The notes beneath the pieces are model-generated. The model saw nothing but the letters and a program-made list of their open reading frames with translations. It was not told the origin of the DNA and searched no databases. Both the position numbers and the translations under genes were made by a program. From positions 124,001 to 188,000 of the forward strand of contig JANOBM010000040.1 of the NCBI GenBank assembly GCA_031411655.1: a stretch of 64,000 bases of DNA. Reading direction: 5' to 3'. How positions within the stretch are numbered: the stretch's first letter is position 1; the number at the start of each line of letters is the position of its first letter. Source of the DNA: UBA6163 sp031411655 (GTDB lineage: Bacteria; Planctomycetota; Planctomycetia; Pirellulales; Pirellulaceae). This document shows positions 8,164 to 18,209 of the stretch, piece by piece.

Positions 8164-9405
8164 ATGCCCGTAGAAGTGGTGCACGTTGACAAGCTTGACA
8201 ACGGCCTTGTAATTATCGCACAGCCGATGCCATGGCTGCGCACGGCAGCATTTTCGCTTGCGGTCCGCGCCGGGGTTCAAACCGAACCCGTGGACCGCGG
8301 CGGTCTTGCCGGTCTGATGTGTGAAATGACGCAACGCGGGGCCGGTTCCTACTCGAGCCGCGATATCGTGGAGCTGCAGGATAATCTTGGTTTGGACCAT
8401 TCGGCGGGCGTATCTTCGTCGCTTGCCTCGTATGGCGCTACGATGCCGGCCGAAGCGCTAACGCAAGCCTTGGAACTGTATGCCGACATCCTTCTTCGAC
8501 CACATTTCCCTGAGGATCAGCTCGAGGATGCACGACAGGTTTCCCTCCAAGAGCTTCGCGCCGTTGAAGATGAACCAACTCAGAAGGTGATGATTCGTCT
8601 GAAACAGTTGCAGTATGGCGAAATGTCGGGGCGGCCAGCCTGCGGAACTCAACTAGGGATCGAGTCGATTCAGCTTTCCGATGTTCAAAAGTTTTATGCT
8701 GATCGCTATCGTCCCGCCGGCGCGATCCTTGCTGTGGCAGGGCACTTTGAATGGGATCTCGTACGTGAGCAGTGTGAAAGACTCTTTTGTAATTGGAAGG
8801 GCGAAGCCAACGCAGAGCCAGTGCTTGATCGCGGCAAGCCTCAATACGAGCACCTATCACAGGATTCATCACAAACTCACATTGGATTTTCGTTTGATGC
8901 AGTCCCGTTGTCCGATGAAGCCTATTACCGAATGCGAGCCGGTGTTGGTGTATTGAGCGATGGGATGAGCAGTCGACTCTTTGATCGTGTTCGGGAAAAA
9001 CGAGGACTTTGTTACACAGTTTCGGCGAGTACCCACTCGTTGCGCGACCGAGGTGCGGTCTTCGGTTACGCAGGGACAACGCCTGAGCGAGCGCAGGAAA
9101 CGCTCGATGTAACGTTGCGAGAGATTCGAGCGATCGCTGATGGGATTGAACCCGCTGAACTTGAACGTCTCAAGGTGCGTGTACAGAGTTCGTTGATCAT
9201 GGAACAAGAGTCGTGCTCTTCGGCCGTCGCATCGATGTTGTCGGACTGGTATCACCAGGAACGTGTCATTACCGCCAAGGAAATCGAGTCGATTGTGGAA
9301 GCGTTGACTGTTGAAGAAGTGGTTGAGTATTGGCGACAAAACCTTCCAAAGGAATTTAGAATCGTCACGCTCGGCCCGTCACCGCTTTCTAGCTTGTCTC
9401 TTTGA
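8164..9405 (+). CDS. M16-family peptidase-like subunit without zinc motif
   Basis: A 413-residue M16 (pitrilysin/MPP-like) fold protein. The place where the family has HxxEH reads GLAGLMCEM, so all three zinc-site residues of that motif are gone. The C-terminal part keeps the REKRGLCYTV segment, the Arg/Tyr pair that M16 heterodimers use to bind substrate. This is the pattern of the non-catalytic partner in paired M16B enzymes. The ATG at 8164 is preferred; a TTG at 8149 would overlap the miaB stop. The next gene encodes the subunit with the zinc motif, with a TTG overlap or a 44-base gap, so the two are presumably co-translated and form a heterodimer. Cellular location is unclear: no signal peptide is seen. 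Confidence 0.88.
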   Translation: MPVEVVHVDKLDNGLVIIAQPMPWLRTAAFSLAVRAGVQTEPVDRGGLAGLMCEMTQRGAGSYSSRDIVELQDNLGLDHSAGVSSSLASYGATMPAEALTQALELYADILLRPHFPEDQLEDARQVSLQELRAVEDEPTQKVMIRLKQLQYGEMSGRPACGTQLGIESIQLSDVQKFYADRYRPAGAILAVAGHFEWDLVREQCERLFCNWKGEANAEPVLDRGKPQYEHLSQDSSQTHIGFSFDAVPLSDEAYYRMRAGVGVLSDGMSSRLFDRVREKRGLCYTVSASTHSLRDRGAVFGYAGTTPERAQETLDVTLREIRAIADGIEPAELERLKVRVQSSLIMEQESCSSAVASMLSDWYHQERVITAKEIESIVEALTVEEVVEYWRQNLPKEFRIVTLGPSPLSSLSL

Positions 9406-9449
9406 ATCCGTCTTTCTTCAAATTTCGATGCTCGTCCACAGATTGCTCC

Positions 9450-10697
9450 ATGCCCATTTTTCGTGAAATAACGTTGCCTAACGGTTTACGGATCGCAGCT
9501 GAAATTGACTCCCGTGGTTATTCAGCATCGATCGGATACTTCGTGCACACAGGGGCTCGCGACGAGACCGATTCCGAGGCAGGCGTCAGCCACTTCCTTG
9601 AGCACATGATGTTCAAGGGGACCGAACGGCGTACTGCAGCCGATGTCAATCGCGAGCTAGACGAGCTTGGAGGACAGTCAAACGCGTATACAAGTGAGGA
9701 ACAGACCGTTTATTACGCAACGGTTTTACCGAAGTACCAAGGGCGCATTCTCGACCTGCTCAGCGATATGCTCCGTCCCTCGCTAGCCGATTCCGATTTC
9801 GATACCGAGCGACAGGTTATCCTTGAGGAGATTGCAAAGTACGAAGATCAGCCACCTTTCGGCGCTTTTGAACGCGCTATGGAACTGCACTTCACGCCCC
9901 GTGGCCTCGGGCGACGTATCCTAGGCACGGCAGAATCGATTACCGAGATGACTCCTCCACTCATGCGAGCCTATTTCTCGCGACGTTATTCACCTGAGAA
10001 TATTGTGTTGGCGGCCGCGGGTAATGTCGACTTCGACGATTTGGTATCGACGGCAGAGCGATTGACCAAGCATTGGAATGACACTCCGAAGTTTGGGGCG
10101 CCACCGATGGACGACCCCGCCTCGATCCCCGCCGGAATTGAAATGGAGCCGATGATCGATGCGCCCGATGCCAGCCAAGCTTACTTAGTTCGTGTTAGTC
10201 CCGCACCGGCTACAAGCGATCCTCGCCGTTATGCAGCTCGTCTGCTTACCACCATCCTCGGTGATGAATCGGGAAGCCGGTTCTTTTGGGAGCTGATCGA
10301 TTCGGGACGAGCCGAAGCCGCTGCGATGTGGACGCAGGAGTTTGGTGATACCGGGGCGGCTTTCACCTACCTTGTTTGTCAGCCGGAGGAGATCACAGCG
10401 AATCGTAAAGTGATCGACAAGTTGGTCCGTCAAGTGATGAAGCACGGCGTAACCGAACAAGAATTGTCGCAGGCTAAAAATAAGACAATCGCGGGCTGCA
10501 TCATGCAAAGCGACCGACCTAGCAACCGTTTGTTCGGGGTCGGAAACGGGTGGCAGATGCGAGGCGAATACGTTGATTTGGACACGATGTTGGACCGCTA
10601 TCGCCAAGTGACCGTCGAAGACATCGCTTTAATCGCAAAAGAGACGCTCACCTCCGCGCCCACGGAGACCTACGCGATTGCCGGCGCGGTTTTGTAA
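9450..10697 (+). CDS. M16-family zinc peptidase, catalytic subunit
   Basis: A 415-residue M16 peptidase with the inverted zinc motif HFLEH (His48, Glu51, His52) and a downstream Glu in VILEEI near residue 126 as the third ligand. In contrast with its upstream neighbour it lacks a clear Arg-Glu-x-x-Gly-Leu-x-Tyr substrate motif in the C-terminal half. The two proteins therefore complement each other, as in MPP alpha/beta and bacterial M16B pairs. The ATG at 9450 begins MPIFREITLPNG, which aligns with the usual family start; the frame opens earlier at a TTG (9402). Substrate unknown; the family cuts short peptides or presequences. Confidence 0.92.
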   Translation: MPIFREITLPNGLRIAAEIDSRGYSASIGYFVHTGARDETDSEAGVSHFLEHMMFKGTERRTAADVNRELDELGGQSNAYTSEEQTVYYATVLPKYQGRILDLLSDMLRPSLADSDFDTERQVILEEIAKYEDQPPFGAFERAMELHFTPRGLGRRILGTAESITEMTPPLMRAYFSRRYSPENIVLAAAGNVDFDDLVSTAERLTKHWNDTPKFGAPPMDDPASIPAGIEMEPMIDAPDASQAYLVRVSPAPATSDPRRYAARLLTTILGDESGSRFFWELIDSGRAEAAAMWTQEFGDTGAAFTYLVCQPEEITANRKVIDKLVRQVMKHGVTEQELSQAKNKTIAGCIMQSDRPSNRLFGVGNGWQMRGEYVDLDTMLDRYRQVTVEDIALIAKETLTSAPTETYAIAGAVL

Positions 10698-10724
10698 TCC
10701 GCGCCGCGTGATCCATTGCAAGTC

Positions 10725-13499
10725 CTAGGCGAGTCTCTGTAGCCGGCGGAGGATCCATTCGAATGCGAGCGCGGTCGCGATCAGCCAAAGGAGGGTTGCG
10801 TTTCTGCGAAGCGTAAAATCCCCATCGGGAGTGCCAGGAAGCACCGTTGTCTGAGGTTGTGGACGTATTGATTCGACAAGTTTGACAACATTCGCCATGT
10901 CATCGTCACCCTCATTGCCAATCGGTAAATACTGTCCGCCCGTTGTGGTCGCGATAAACGCTAAGTCTTCATCGTTGCGTTTTGGGCGTTCCAGTTCAAT
11001 CGTCGGCAATCGAACCTGGATGCTTTGCCGGAGTACTTGTTCGCCGAGTGAATCACCAAGGGTCAATCGCAATTCGTAGCTGCCCGCAGCACGAACGACG
11101 AAGCGGCCTCCATACGTACCTTCGCGAGTTTCTCCGGGTATAGGCGCGAGCTTTACGACTTCGACCGATCCATCAGGCTTGAGAAGATTCGCATCGACGC
11201 TCGCAACGCGAAGCGGCTCAAATTGTTCGTCTGTAAGTACTGCTCGAACCGTGATCGTATCACCCAAGCCAGCCCGCGCGTTGTCCACCAACAGTACTCC
11301 GCGATTGGAGTCTCTAAGCAATCGCCCTTCGCTCACCCACCGGACCAGTTTCGTGTAGTAGCTATCGAAATAGGCATCGCCAATCCCTCTCAATCGCCAC
11401 ATTTCACCGCTTCCTTGGAAAAAGGTTCGCCCGGCTCCATAGAACTGACTAGCCAAATAGACAGGTAATGCATCGCCCACCTTTGATGTTGGATCGGAAA
11501 AATAGGCGTAAACCTTGCTGCCAGGCTTGGCGTCTTTCACACCGACATAGTCATATACCCCTCCGAACTCATTCCATGCTTCGAAACTCGATTTAGGATC
11601 ATCGGCAATGAATAGGAACTCGGCTCGTTGAGCCTCTGGAGTGAATTCGAGTCTGAAAGACGTATCGCCCCCTTCACGACCACCGCTGAGTAACGGGCTG
11701 CGTGTCGCGAGTTCTACCGGATACATTCCAGCTAAAATAGTCACGCGAGGGTCCGTACGAAGGCGAGTCCATTGAGGCATGTAGATGGGCCCGCCGATCA
11801 AAATTAATCCCCCGGCTTGTTCACCGAGCCATCGCTCCAACAGAGCCAATCGATCGAGCGGAATCGCCATCCAGTCGGGGTCAAAGGCAACAATGGCGTC
11901 ATACTCAAATAGTTCGTCGGCTGTCGCGGGAAACTCCGACAGCAGCCTATCCGCATCTTGGCTCATTCCCGGTTGGCCGGTTTGCAACCAAGCATCGACT
12001 TCGATTGATTCGTCGCGAAACAGCATGTTGCGAACAAACTGGTACTCGCGAGTGGGGCCACCAGCGATGGTGAGAACGCGCAGCTTTCTTGCCACGACCT
12101 CGTACCGAGCTTCCCGCGCGTTGTCTTCCTGATTTTGATCGGAGCCTTCGGATAGCTGCAATCGAACCGATAGCCGGCGCCGACCAATCGACTCTGGGTT
12201 CATTTCGAATCGAATTGACGATAATGTCCCATCTGACTTCACCTCAATCTCTCGGCTATCAATGACTTCTAGCTTCGATGAATCTGCTTCTTCGATACCA
12301 TCTAGCAATTGCATCGTCGCCTTGATCGTTCCGGTTCCACTTCCCTGGACCACGGCAGCGACCGAGAACTTATCGCCCGGATAGACGCGGCGTGGGGCAT
12401 CGAGGTCGACAATCCTTAAGTTCAGCGGGGCATCACTGCTCCCGACACCGACAGGATAGATCGCAACTTCGCTACGACGAGCCAGCGTCGCTGCAGCTGT
12501 TGACGAGATACCACCATTGCCTTGGCCGTCGGTTACAAGTAACACGCCGGCCAAGGTCGACGGATCGTGGCGCTGCAGAACTGCTCGAACAGCATCCCCA
12601 ATTCGGCTTTCGCTTCCTGATGCTGACAATGCGGAATTCCAATCAACGGAACGACGTGGCGACGCTTGCTCGCTCTCGTTTTCCAACGATGCTTGTGCCG
12701 GCTTCTCTGCCGTTGGTTCCACTGCGTTTAGGCCGATCAGTGACGCCAAGGAGCGATTGGTTTCGACGGTCCAGGCGCCTCCCATCAAAACCGCACCCAG
12801 CACGAGTAGTATTGCTGCACTGAAGAGGGGACCGCCAATCGCGTCTGCACGCCCACCCAATGCGAGCACAAATGAAGCGAGCAATAGCAGGCTCATTCCC
12901 GTTAAGCACAGCGCGCCGAAAATACCGACTTTCGATACCGTCGCCGACTCCGAGTTTTCTAGGTTCGATTGGGATGAGTCTGCGTTTGGTAGGGTTCCGC
13001 GTGTTTCCAGTTCTTCTGGTTCTGCACCGTCATCAAAGCGGTAAACCGTAACTCGATGAGACTTTTCCATCGAAGAAAGCAGCTTGGGGTCTTCAAGAAT
13101 GGATGCAACTCGCGCCGACCGGCTTTGCGATTCTGCGCCTGGCGTTGAAGAACTCGGTAATGACATGCTTTGGCTTGTATCAACCAGAATTGCGACTTCA
13201 CTCGTTCGGGTGACGCGTTGTTGGGTTCGTCGTTGAAGTCCAAAGAAAAAGAAAACGATTGAAGCGATGGTTATCAAGCGGAGCAGCATGAGCGTTCGCC
13301 GGACACCTGCGGTAAGCTCCGTCGTGTCGCGGAGGTAAAGGCGCACGGACAGGTAAACAAGGATCGACAAAATCCCAACGATAGCTGCCCATGTCCACCA
13401 TCCGTCGAGCATCGCCGCGCGGCTGAATTCGTATACAACCTCCTTCGTCGAAGTCGAGGTTGCCTCACTGGTGCCGTTGGATAACACTGAATCAGTCAT
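10725..13499 (-). CDS. Large VWA-domain membrane protein, last gene of MoxR operon
   Basis: A 924-residue integral membrane protein. Two transmembrane segments (about 36-54 and 69-87) precede a split VWA region starting with the metal-site motif DTSQSMS at 107-113; two more membrane spans (about 195-245) interrupt it, and LLVTDGQGNGG marks the later VWA strand. The middle (about 490-620) resembles a glutamine-amidotransferase-like Rossmann fold, with EYQFVRNML and a GGLILIGG strand, as seen in similar planctomycete membrane proteins. A final transmembrane helix lies at the C-terminus. It overlaps the upstream BatA-like gene by four bases. The operon type suggests a MoxR-dependent chaperone or assembly role in the envelope; the true substrate is unknown. 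Confidence 0.8.
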   Translation of the reverse strand: MTDSVLSNGTSEATSTSTKEVVYEFSRAAMLDGWWTWAAIVGILSILVYLSVRLYLRDTTELTAGVRRTLMLLRLITIASIVFFFFGLQRRTQQRVTRTSEVAILVDTSQSMSLPSSSTPGAESQSRSARVASILEDPKLLSSMEKSHRVTVYRFDDGAEPEELETRGTLPNADSSQSNLENSESATVSKVGIFGALCLTGMSLLLLASFVLALGGRADAIGGPLFSAAILLVLGAVLMGGAWTVETNRSLASLIGLNAVEPTAEKPAQASLENESEQASPRRSVDWNSALSASGSESRIGDAVRAVLQRHDPSTLAGVLLVTDGQGNGGISSTAAATLARRSEVAIYPVGVGSSDAPLNLRIVDLDAPRRVYPGDKFSVAAVVQGSGTGTIKATMQLLDGIEEADSSKLEVIDSREIEVKSDGTLSSIRFEMNPESIGRRRLSVRLQLSEGSDQNQEDNAREARYEVVARKLRVLTIAGGPTREYQFVRNMLFRDESIEVDAWLQTGQPGMSQDADRLLSEFPATADELFEYDAIVAFDPDWMAIPLDRLALLERWLGEQAGGLILIGGPIYMPQWTRLRTDPRVTILAGMYPVELATRSPLLSGGREGGDTSFRLEFTPEAQRAEFLFIADDPKSSFEAWNEFGGVYDYVGVKDAKPGSKVYAYFSDPTSKVGDALPVYLASQFYGAGRTFFQGSGEMWRLRGIGDAYFDSYYTKLVRWVSEGRLLRDSNRGVLLVDNARAGLGDTITVRAVLTDEQFEPLRVASVDANLLKPDGSVEVVKLAPIPGETREGTYGGRFVVRAAGSYELRLTLGDSLGEQVLRQSIQVRLPTIELERPKRNDEDLAFIATTTGGQYLPIGNEGDDDMANVVKLVESIRPQPQTTVLPGTPDGDFTLRRNATLLWLIATALAFEWILRRLQRLA

Positions 13500-15910
13500 C
13501 GTCGTACTCCTTTGGAACCTATCGTCGGCCCAAGGGCTGCGCGAGGTGCTAGCTGATTGGATGCACTTGTGGTCCCCGCCGGTAGTGCGACGGGGTGATA
13601 GCTCGATGCATACGCCAAGAATTGTTCGCCAGCAAGTAAGATTCCCAGTAGGCCGAGCAGCAGGAGCGTCGTGGTTGATCCTCCGCCTCCTTCATACTGC
13701 TCCGTCAATTCGCCTGCAGATACAAATCGCACATCGACCGGCCTCACCGCTCGTTGTATTTCTCCAGGTTCAGCGCGATTCAAATCACCTTCACCACTTT
13801 CAATCACCATAGCGACGGGTTCGACTTCGGTCTGACCATCCAACCGAGTAAACACCCACTCGCCGATACCCGTCTGCAACAGCGAGTCAACATCGTTAGC
13901 GCCAGTAATGGCCTCGTTCTTCACGTCGACCGAAATAACCCGAGTCGGGCCTGTTTCGGATGCATTGAGTTCGAGAGGAACTCGAGGAGGTTCGCTCACT
14001 GCCGGAAGAAATGTAAGTTTGGGGGTATAGCTGTCCGACGGTAGTTCCCGTCGCAGTTCATTGGTCACGACATGCTCCACCGCAGGCGATGCAGCGGACC
14101 AGAGATAAGCATTGGCCTGCAGCAGAGTCACCACGAAGGTGGGATCGCCTGCCCAGTTCGTCCACGTTGAATCAAGACCGACAAAACTGGTCACGATGCG
14201 ACCTCGCCCCACGTCATGCTGTGTCACTAACGGTTTTCCATCTCGTCGCAGGATCACATTTCGCACAGGGGACAATTCTCCGTCTTTTGAATCGACGGCT
14301 TCGTTGGTGTCCGTATCGTTCGACTCGAGGGTCCAGGTTTTCGTAATCGCTACTAAAGCAAACGCAGCGTCCCCGATCGGGATAAGCGGCGAGGTCAACG
14401 GATGTGGCACACCAAGCACGCAATCGCCGGAGGATTCCGACGATCGAACGGGTAACTCAATCGCATCGCTGAGCAAGCCTGGCAGTAGACGGCGTGAACC
14501 CGAAGCGATGCGGTTGTAGCTATCTCGCTCGATATCCCGTCCCAAAAACCAAAAGAGGCCACCACCTTCGGTGACGTAAGCAGCCAAGACGTCCCCTGTG
14601 TTTTCGCTGATCTCAGGTATGTCGACCAGATACACCGCACGATACTTGCGAAGCTGGTCCAACGTGGCACTGCGAAGAAACGAAGGTGGTTGAATATCGG
14701 GAAGTGCACCGGTTCGTACTTGACTCCCCGGATTGAGAACCGACGCTACGAAGTAGGCACCTTGCCCGCTGGGTTCGCCATCGACCACCAATACTTTCTC
14801 AATATCTGAAAGCGGCAACGTGCAAGCGCGTTGATTGTCGATCGCAAGGGCATCATCAGCGATCGAAAGCTCGACGGTATGAGTTCCCTTTTCGGTGATG
14901 AAGACCTGAAACGACTTTGTCACTTCACCACCGGCCGGAATTTCATCGATCACCATTGCAGGAAGCGATTCGACATCTCCCGAAACACGTTTCGTCATGT
15001 CTCCAACAGTAATGTTGGCGCCGTAGCGAATCACACGGCCGGAAACAGCCACGTTTTTCACAGCGGATGAACCGTAGTTCTTCACGTTTGCTCGAATGAC
15101 TACCGGCACTCCTGCCACCCACACGTCCGGTTGGGGAGCGACAGATGTGATCGCCAAATTCGTCATTGGCGCCGATGCGCAGTCGATCATTCGTAACTTA
15201 CCCCCTTCTCGCGAGACTTCGGCGATTGATTCGGCGGCACGTTGTGGAGATTGCCAATCAACGCTGCGAAAGTCACTCATGATGTAAATGAGTGTTTCAT
15301 CTGCGGCCGTCCCCCGTATCAATTTGGCCGCCAAATCCATCGCCGGCACCAGGTCCACACGAAGTGAGCTGGGTGCACTTGCCATGATACGATTCACGAC
15401 GGTTGAGTCCCCACGAAGGGTTTGAGCAGAGATGTCCGCGGCGGCGTCGGCAGAATCGGCCCCGGCAAGGCGTACCAATCCTGCACGACTAGCGCGCATG
15501 AGTGTCAACTGGTGGTTGCCTTCGCTATTGGCAAGCTTTTCTGCAAGGCTTCGCACGGCGGATAATGCCCGCGCGTAGGCAGTTGACCCGCCACTCGAAT
15601 CGCCCATCGAGTAGCTGTCGTCCAGTATCACAACGTGATGAGTGGTACGTGAACCAGCTATTTCGAGCCATTTGCCGCTGCTGATCCAACCCGCAAGCAT
15701 CGCCACCAAAGTTGCTGCAATGGCGAGCCTCGATAAAAGCAACAGAAACTGCTTGAACCGAATCCAATTCTTCTGCTTTCGATAGCTTGCAAGCAAGAAG
15801 TCCATCGCGGCCCATCGTTGCCGACGATGCCGAAGCATATTGATCAGGTGGACGAGCACCGGCACGCCCACGAACAGAAACCCAAGCGTCAGAGCTGGAT
15901 AAAGAAACAT
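13496..15910 (-). CDS. BatA-like membrane protein with VWA domain
   Basis: An 804-residue protein. The N-terminus is the BatA/aerotolerance-type double-span module: a first hydrophobic helix ending VHLINMLRHRR, a basic loop, and a second helix around residues 56-75. It is followed by a VWA domain with metal-site DDSYSMG at 97-103. Later parts are beta-rich (CARDB-like strands around 250-340) and contain a GATase-like segment around 370-480; a transmembrane helix near residue 755 is followed by a short tail. The start codon is three bases from the stop of the DUF58 gene and the end overlaps the next gene by four bases, so translation is probably coupled. Confidence 0.82.
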   Translation of the reverse strand: MFLYPALTLGFLFVGVPVLVHLINMLRHRRQRWAAMDFLLASYRKQKNWIRFKQFLLLLSRLAIAATLVAMLAGWISSGKWLEIAGSRTTHHVVILDDSYSMGDSSGGSTAYARALSAVRSLAEKLANSEGNHQLTLMRASRAGLVRLAGADSADAAADISAQTLRGDSTVVNRIMASAPSSLRVDLVPAMDLAAKLIRGTAADETLIYIMSDFRSVDWQSPQRAAESIAEVSREGGKLRMIDCASAPMTNLAITSVAPQPDVWVAGVPVVIRANVKNYGSSAVKNVAVSGRVIRYGANITVGDMTKRVSGDVESLPAMVIDEIPAGGEVTKSFQVFITEKGTHTVELSIADDALAIDNQRACTLPLSDIEKVLVVDGEPSGQGAYFVASVLNPGSQVRTGALPDIQPPSFLRSATLDQLRKYRAVYLVDIPEISENTGDVLAAYVTEGGGLFWFLGRDIERDSYNRIASGSRRLLPGLLSDAIELPVRSSESSGDCVLGVPHPLTSPLIPIGDAAFALVAITKTWTLESNDTDTNEAVDSKDGELSPVRNVILRRDGKPLVTQHDVGRGRIVTSFVGLDSTWTNWAGDPTFVVTLLQANAYLWSAASPAVEHVVTNELRRELPSDSYTPKLTFLPAVSEPPRVPLELNASETGPTRVISVDVKNEAITGANDVDSLLQTGIGEWVFTRLDGQTEVEPVAMVIESGEGDLNRAEPGEIQRAVRPVDVRFVSAGELTEQYEGGGGSTTTLLLLGLLGILLAGEQFLAYASSYHPVALPAGTTSASNQLAPRAALGPTIGSKGVRR

Positions 15911-15913
15911 CCG

Positions 15914-16816
15914 TTAGCCCTTGATCTTGGGAAGCGAACCACGAACAGCCAAAAACTTTGCGAGCACAGCGTCCAGCGGATCGCTGGTCCGAACCAACAT
16001 ATAGTCAATCGATAATCGTCCACAGGCTTTCCGCGTTTTGTCAAGGAACTCGTTCATGGCTTCGAGGTAGCCGTCGCGAAGAGCACGGGGGTTACAATTG
16101 AGAAAATCGACCGACTCAAGTCCTTCAAATCGTGTCGCTCCGGAAAAGTTGAAATCCAATTCATCGTCGTGAAGGACGTGAAACAGCGCTACATCGTGAT
16201 GGCACGAACGCAATACACGTAGACCTTCGACCAAGTCATCGATTCCCAAAAGGTCCGAGATAATACAAACCAACCCTCGCCTCGCAATGTTTTGGGCTAC
16301 TTCTTTAGTGACCTTGGGGAGATCCGTTCGGCCCTCCGCACCGACCGTGGAGAGCGCCTGCAGAATTCGATTGAGCTGAAATCGATTACTCTTGGCCGGA
16401 AGAACCTCGCGAATACGGGAGTCAAATGTGAATAGACCGGTCGCGTCTTGTTGACGAATGGCAAGGTATGCGAGTGACGCTGCCAGCGAAGCCGAATAGT
16501 CGAATTTGTTGGTTTCGCCGTCGCCGTACGCCATGCTGCCAGACCGATCGACCAGCAAGTGAAGGCGAAGATTGGTTTCCTCTTCGTACTGTTTGACATG
16601 CAGGCGGTCCTGACGTGCAAACACTTTCCAGTCGATATGTCGAATCTCATCGCCAGCAGTGTACTGACGATGCTGCAGAAACTCGACCGACTGGCCGAAG
16701 TACGGACTGCGGTGCATCCCCGAAAGAAAACCTTCGACGACACGGCGCGCGGTCAATTCCAATCGACGGATTCGCTGCGTGACTTCAGGACGCAAAAATC
16801 TTTTTGAATCGGGCAT
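15914..16816 (-). CDS. DUF58 domain protein
   Basis: A 300-residue soluble protein of the DUF58 family, which almost always travels with MoxR ATPases. The family signature is clear: YTAGDEIRHIDWKVFAR around residues 52-68, then a VWA-like core with DRSGSM from 90. Its start overlaps the end of the MoxR gene by 32 bases. DUF58 proteins are thought to link the MoxR ATPase to membrane VWA partners; the mechanism is not established. No membrane span or signal peptide is seen. Confidence 0.92.
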   Translation of the reverse strand: MPDSKRFLRPEVTQRIRRLELTARRVVEGFLSGMHRSPYFGQSVEFLQHRQYTAGDEIRHIDWKVFARQDRLHVKQYEEETNLRLHLLVDRSGSMAYGDGETNKFDYSASLAASLAYLAIRQQDATGLFTFDSRIREVLPAKSNRFQLNRILQALSTVGAEGRTDLPKVTKEVAQNIARRGLVCIISDLLGIDDLVEGLRVLRSCHHDVALFHVLHDDELDFNFSGATRFEGLESVDFLNCNPRALRDGYLEAMNEFLDKTRKACGRLSIDYMLVRTSDPLDAVLAKFLAVRGSLPKIKG

Positions 16817-17852
16817 CTCGCGTCAGTTCATCTTCGTTGGTGGGTGTAGCCTGGATGATTCGATCAATCACATCATCGCTTGTCACGCCATCGCTTTCCG
16901 CAGCGAAGTTTACGACCATGCGATGGCGAAGCACTGATTTGGCAAGGCTTTGAATATCTTCGATCTGGACATGAAACCTTCCATCAAGCAGTGCCTTTGC
17001 CTTGCCGCCAAGGATCATAAACTGCACGGCTCGGGGGCCCGCACCCCAACCGACAAGCTCATCTACAAAATCAGGTACTCCCTCGCCGCCAACGCGAGTT
17101 TGTCTTACCAACGATAATGCATATCTCACAACATGATCGCTCACCGGCACGCGACGGACCAAATGCTGAAGCCGAAGGATCTCCTCCGTGGTGAGCACTT
17201 TCTCGACCTTTGCGACCACATCGCCAGTGGTTCGCTTGGCCACTTCGAACTCTTCATCAAAGGTCGGATAGTTTACATAGACCTTCAGCATGAAGCGGTC
17301 TTGCTGTGCTTCTGGCAACGGATAAGTACCTTCCTGTTCGATCGGATTCTGAGTCGCAAGCACAAAGAATGGATCGGCAAGAATATGACGCAACCGGCCA
17401 ACGGTCACCTGTCGCTCTTGCATCGCCTCCAGAAGAGCGGCTTGCGTCTTAGGTGGCGTTCGATTGATCTCATCCGCAAGAACGATATTGGCGAATAGTG
17501 GTCCTTGCATGAACCGCATTGCACGGTGTCCCGTTGCACGGTCTTCCTCAATGATCTCCGTTCCCGTGACGTCCGCTGGCATTAAGTCCGGTGTGAACTG
17601 AATGCGACTGAAGGATAGGTCCAGCGTCTTTGCCAGGGTACTGATCATGAGCGTCTTCGCGAGGCCGGGGACACCTTCGAGCAGGCAGTGGCCACGGCTA
17701 AAAAGACAGATCAAGATCTCGTCGATCACATGATTTTGACCGACGATGACTTTGCTGAGTTGTTCGACGATACGGGTTTTCGCCGCATTGAGACGTGCCG
17801 CATCCTCTGCGGTGAACGATTCAGTATTGGGATCAACCTTAGATTCGGACAT
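16785..17852 (-). CDS. MoxR-family AAA+ ATPase
   Basis: A 355-residue AAA+ ATPase, first gene of the MoxR-DUF58-BatA-VWA operon. Walker A is GVPGLAKT at 60-67, Walker B ends LADEINR with Asp127/Glu128, and the sensor-1 region ATQNPIEQEGTYPLPEAQQD is the MoxR hallmark. The ATG at 17852 (MSESKV) is preferred over a start at 17882 that adds ten residues. MoxR proteins act as chaperone-like ATPases that mature or activate membrane or metal-centre complexes through VWA partners. The operon's own promoter should lie in the 357-base space upstream. Confidence 0.95.
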   Translation of the reverse strand: MSESKVDPNTESFTAEDAARLNAAKTRIVEQLSKVIVGQNHVIDEILICLFSRGHCLLEGVPGLAKTLMISTLAKTLDLSFSRIQFTPDLMPADVTGTEIIEEDRATGHRAMRFMQGPLFANIVLADEINRTPPKTQAALLEAMQERQVTVGRLRHILADPFFVLATQNPIEQEGTYPLPEAQQDRFMLKVYVNYPTFDEEFEVAKRTTGDVVAKVEKVLTTEEILRLQHLVRRVPVSDHVVRYALSLVRQTRVGGEGVPDFVDELVGWGAGPRAVQFMILGGKAKALLDGRFHVQIEDIQSLAKSVLRHRMVVNFAAESDGVTSDDVIDRIIQATPTNEDELTRDARFKKIFAS

Positions 17853-18209
17853 GCGGCAACTTTCAAATCGGAAGCGTGTCAAAATTCGCGTTGCGAAACT
17901 GGGTTAAGAATAGCATCGCCACGAGCAAAGAATAACCGTGGGTCAACACCCTAACCATCAATCCGGGCGAGAAAGCTAGCGTGGGGGGCCCTTTGCCAGA
18001 GGACCGGTGAGATGAATGCCGTTGAACGAGCGAGGGAAAAGGGCTGAATGACCAGTGAGGAGTTTCGCCCCCGCATCGCGAATGCATCCGCTGGTGAGAC
18101 GCCTGGAGACTGCGGCAAGGCGACGACTTGGACGCAGTTTACGATCAGGGTCGTCCCTATCCGCCACCCAACCTCGAAGTCGCTCCTCGTCCATCGGTTT
18201 CTGGGATGC
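17853..18209. other. Intergenic space between MoxR gene and fusA
   Basis: About 357 bases separate the start of the MoxR gene from the end of fusA on the same strand. Only antisense or alternative-frame open stretches cross it, none with recognisable features. I see no intrinsic terminator with a T-run for fusA and no convincing promoter match, although the MoxR operon promoter is expected here. Confidence 0.5.

Noticed and set aside
8438..9079. 213-codon minus-strand frame inside the M16 gene
   Set aside because: Lies fully antisense to a well-supported peptidase gene with intact family motifs.
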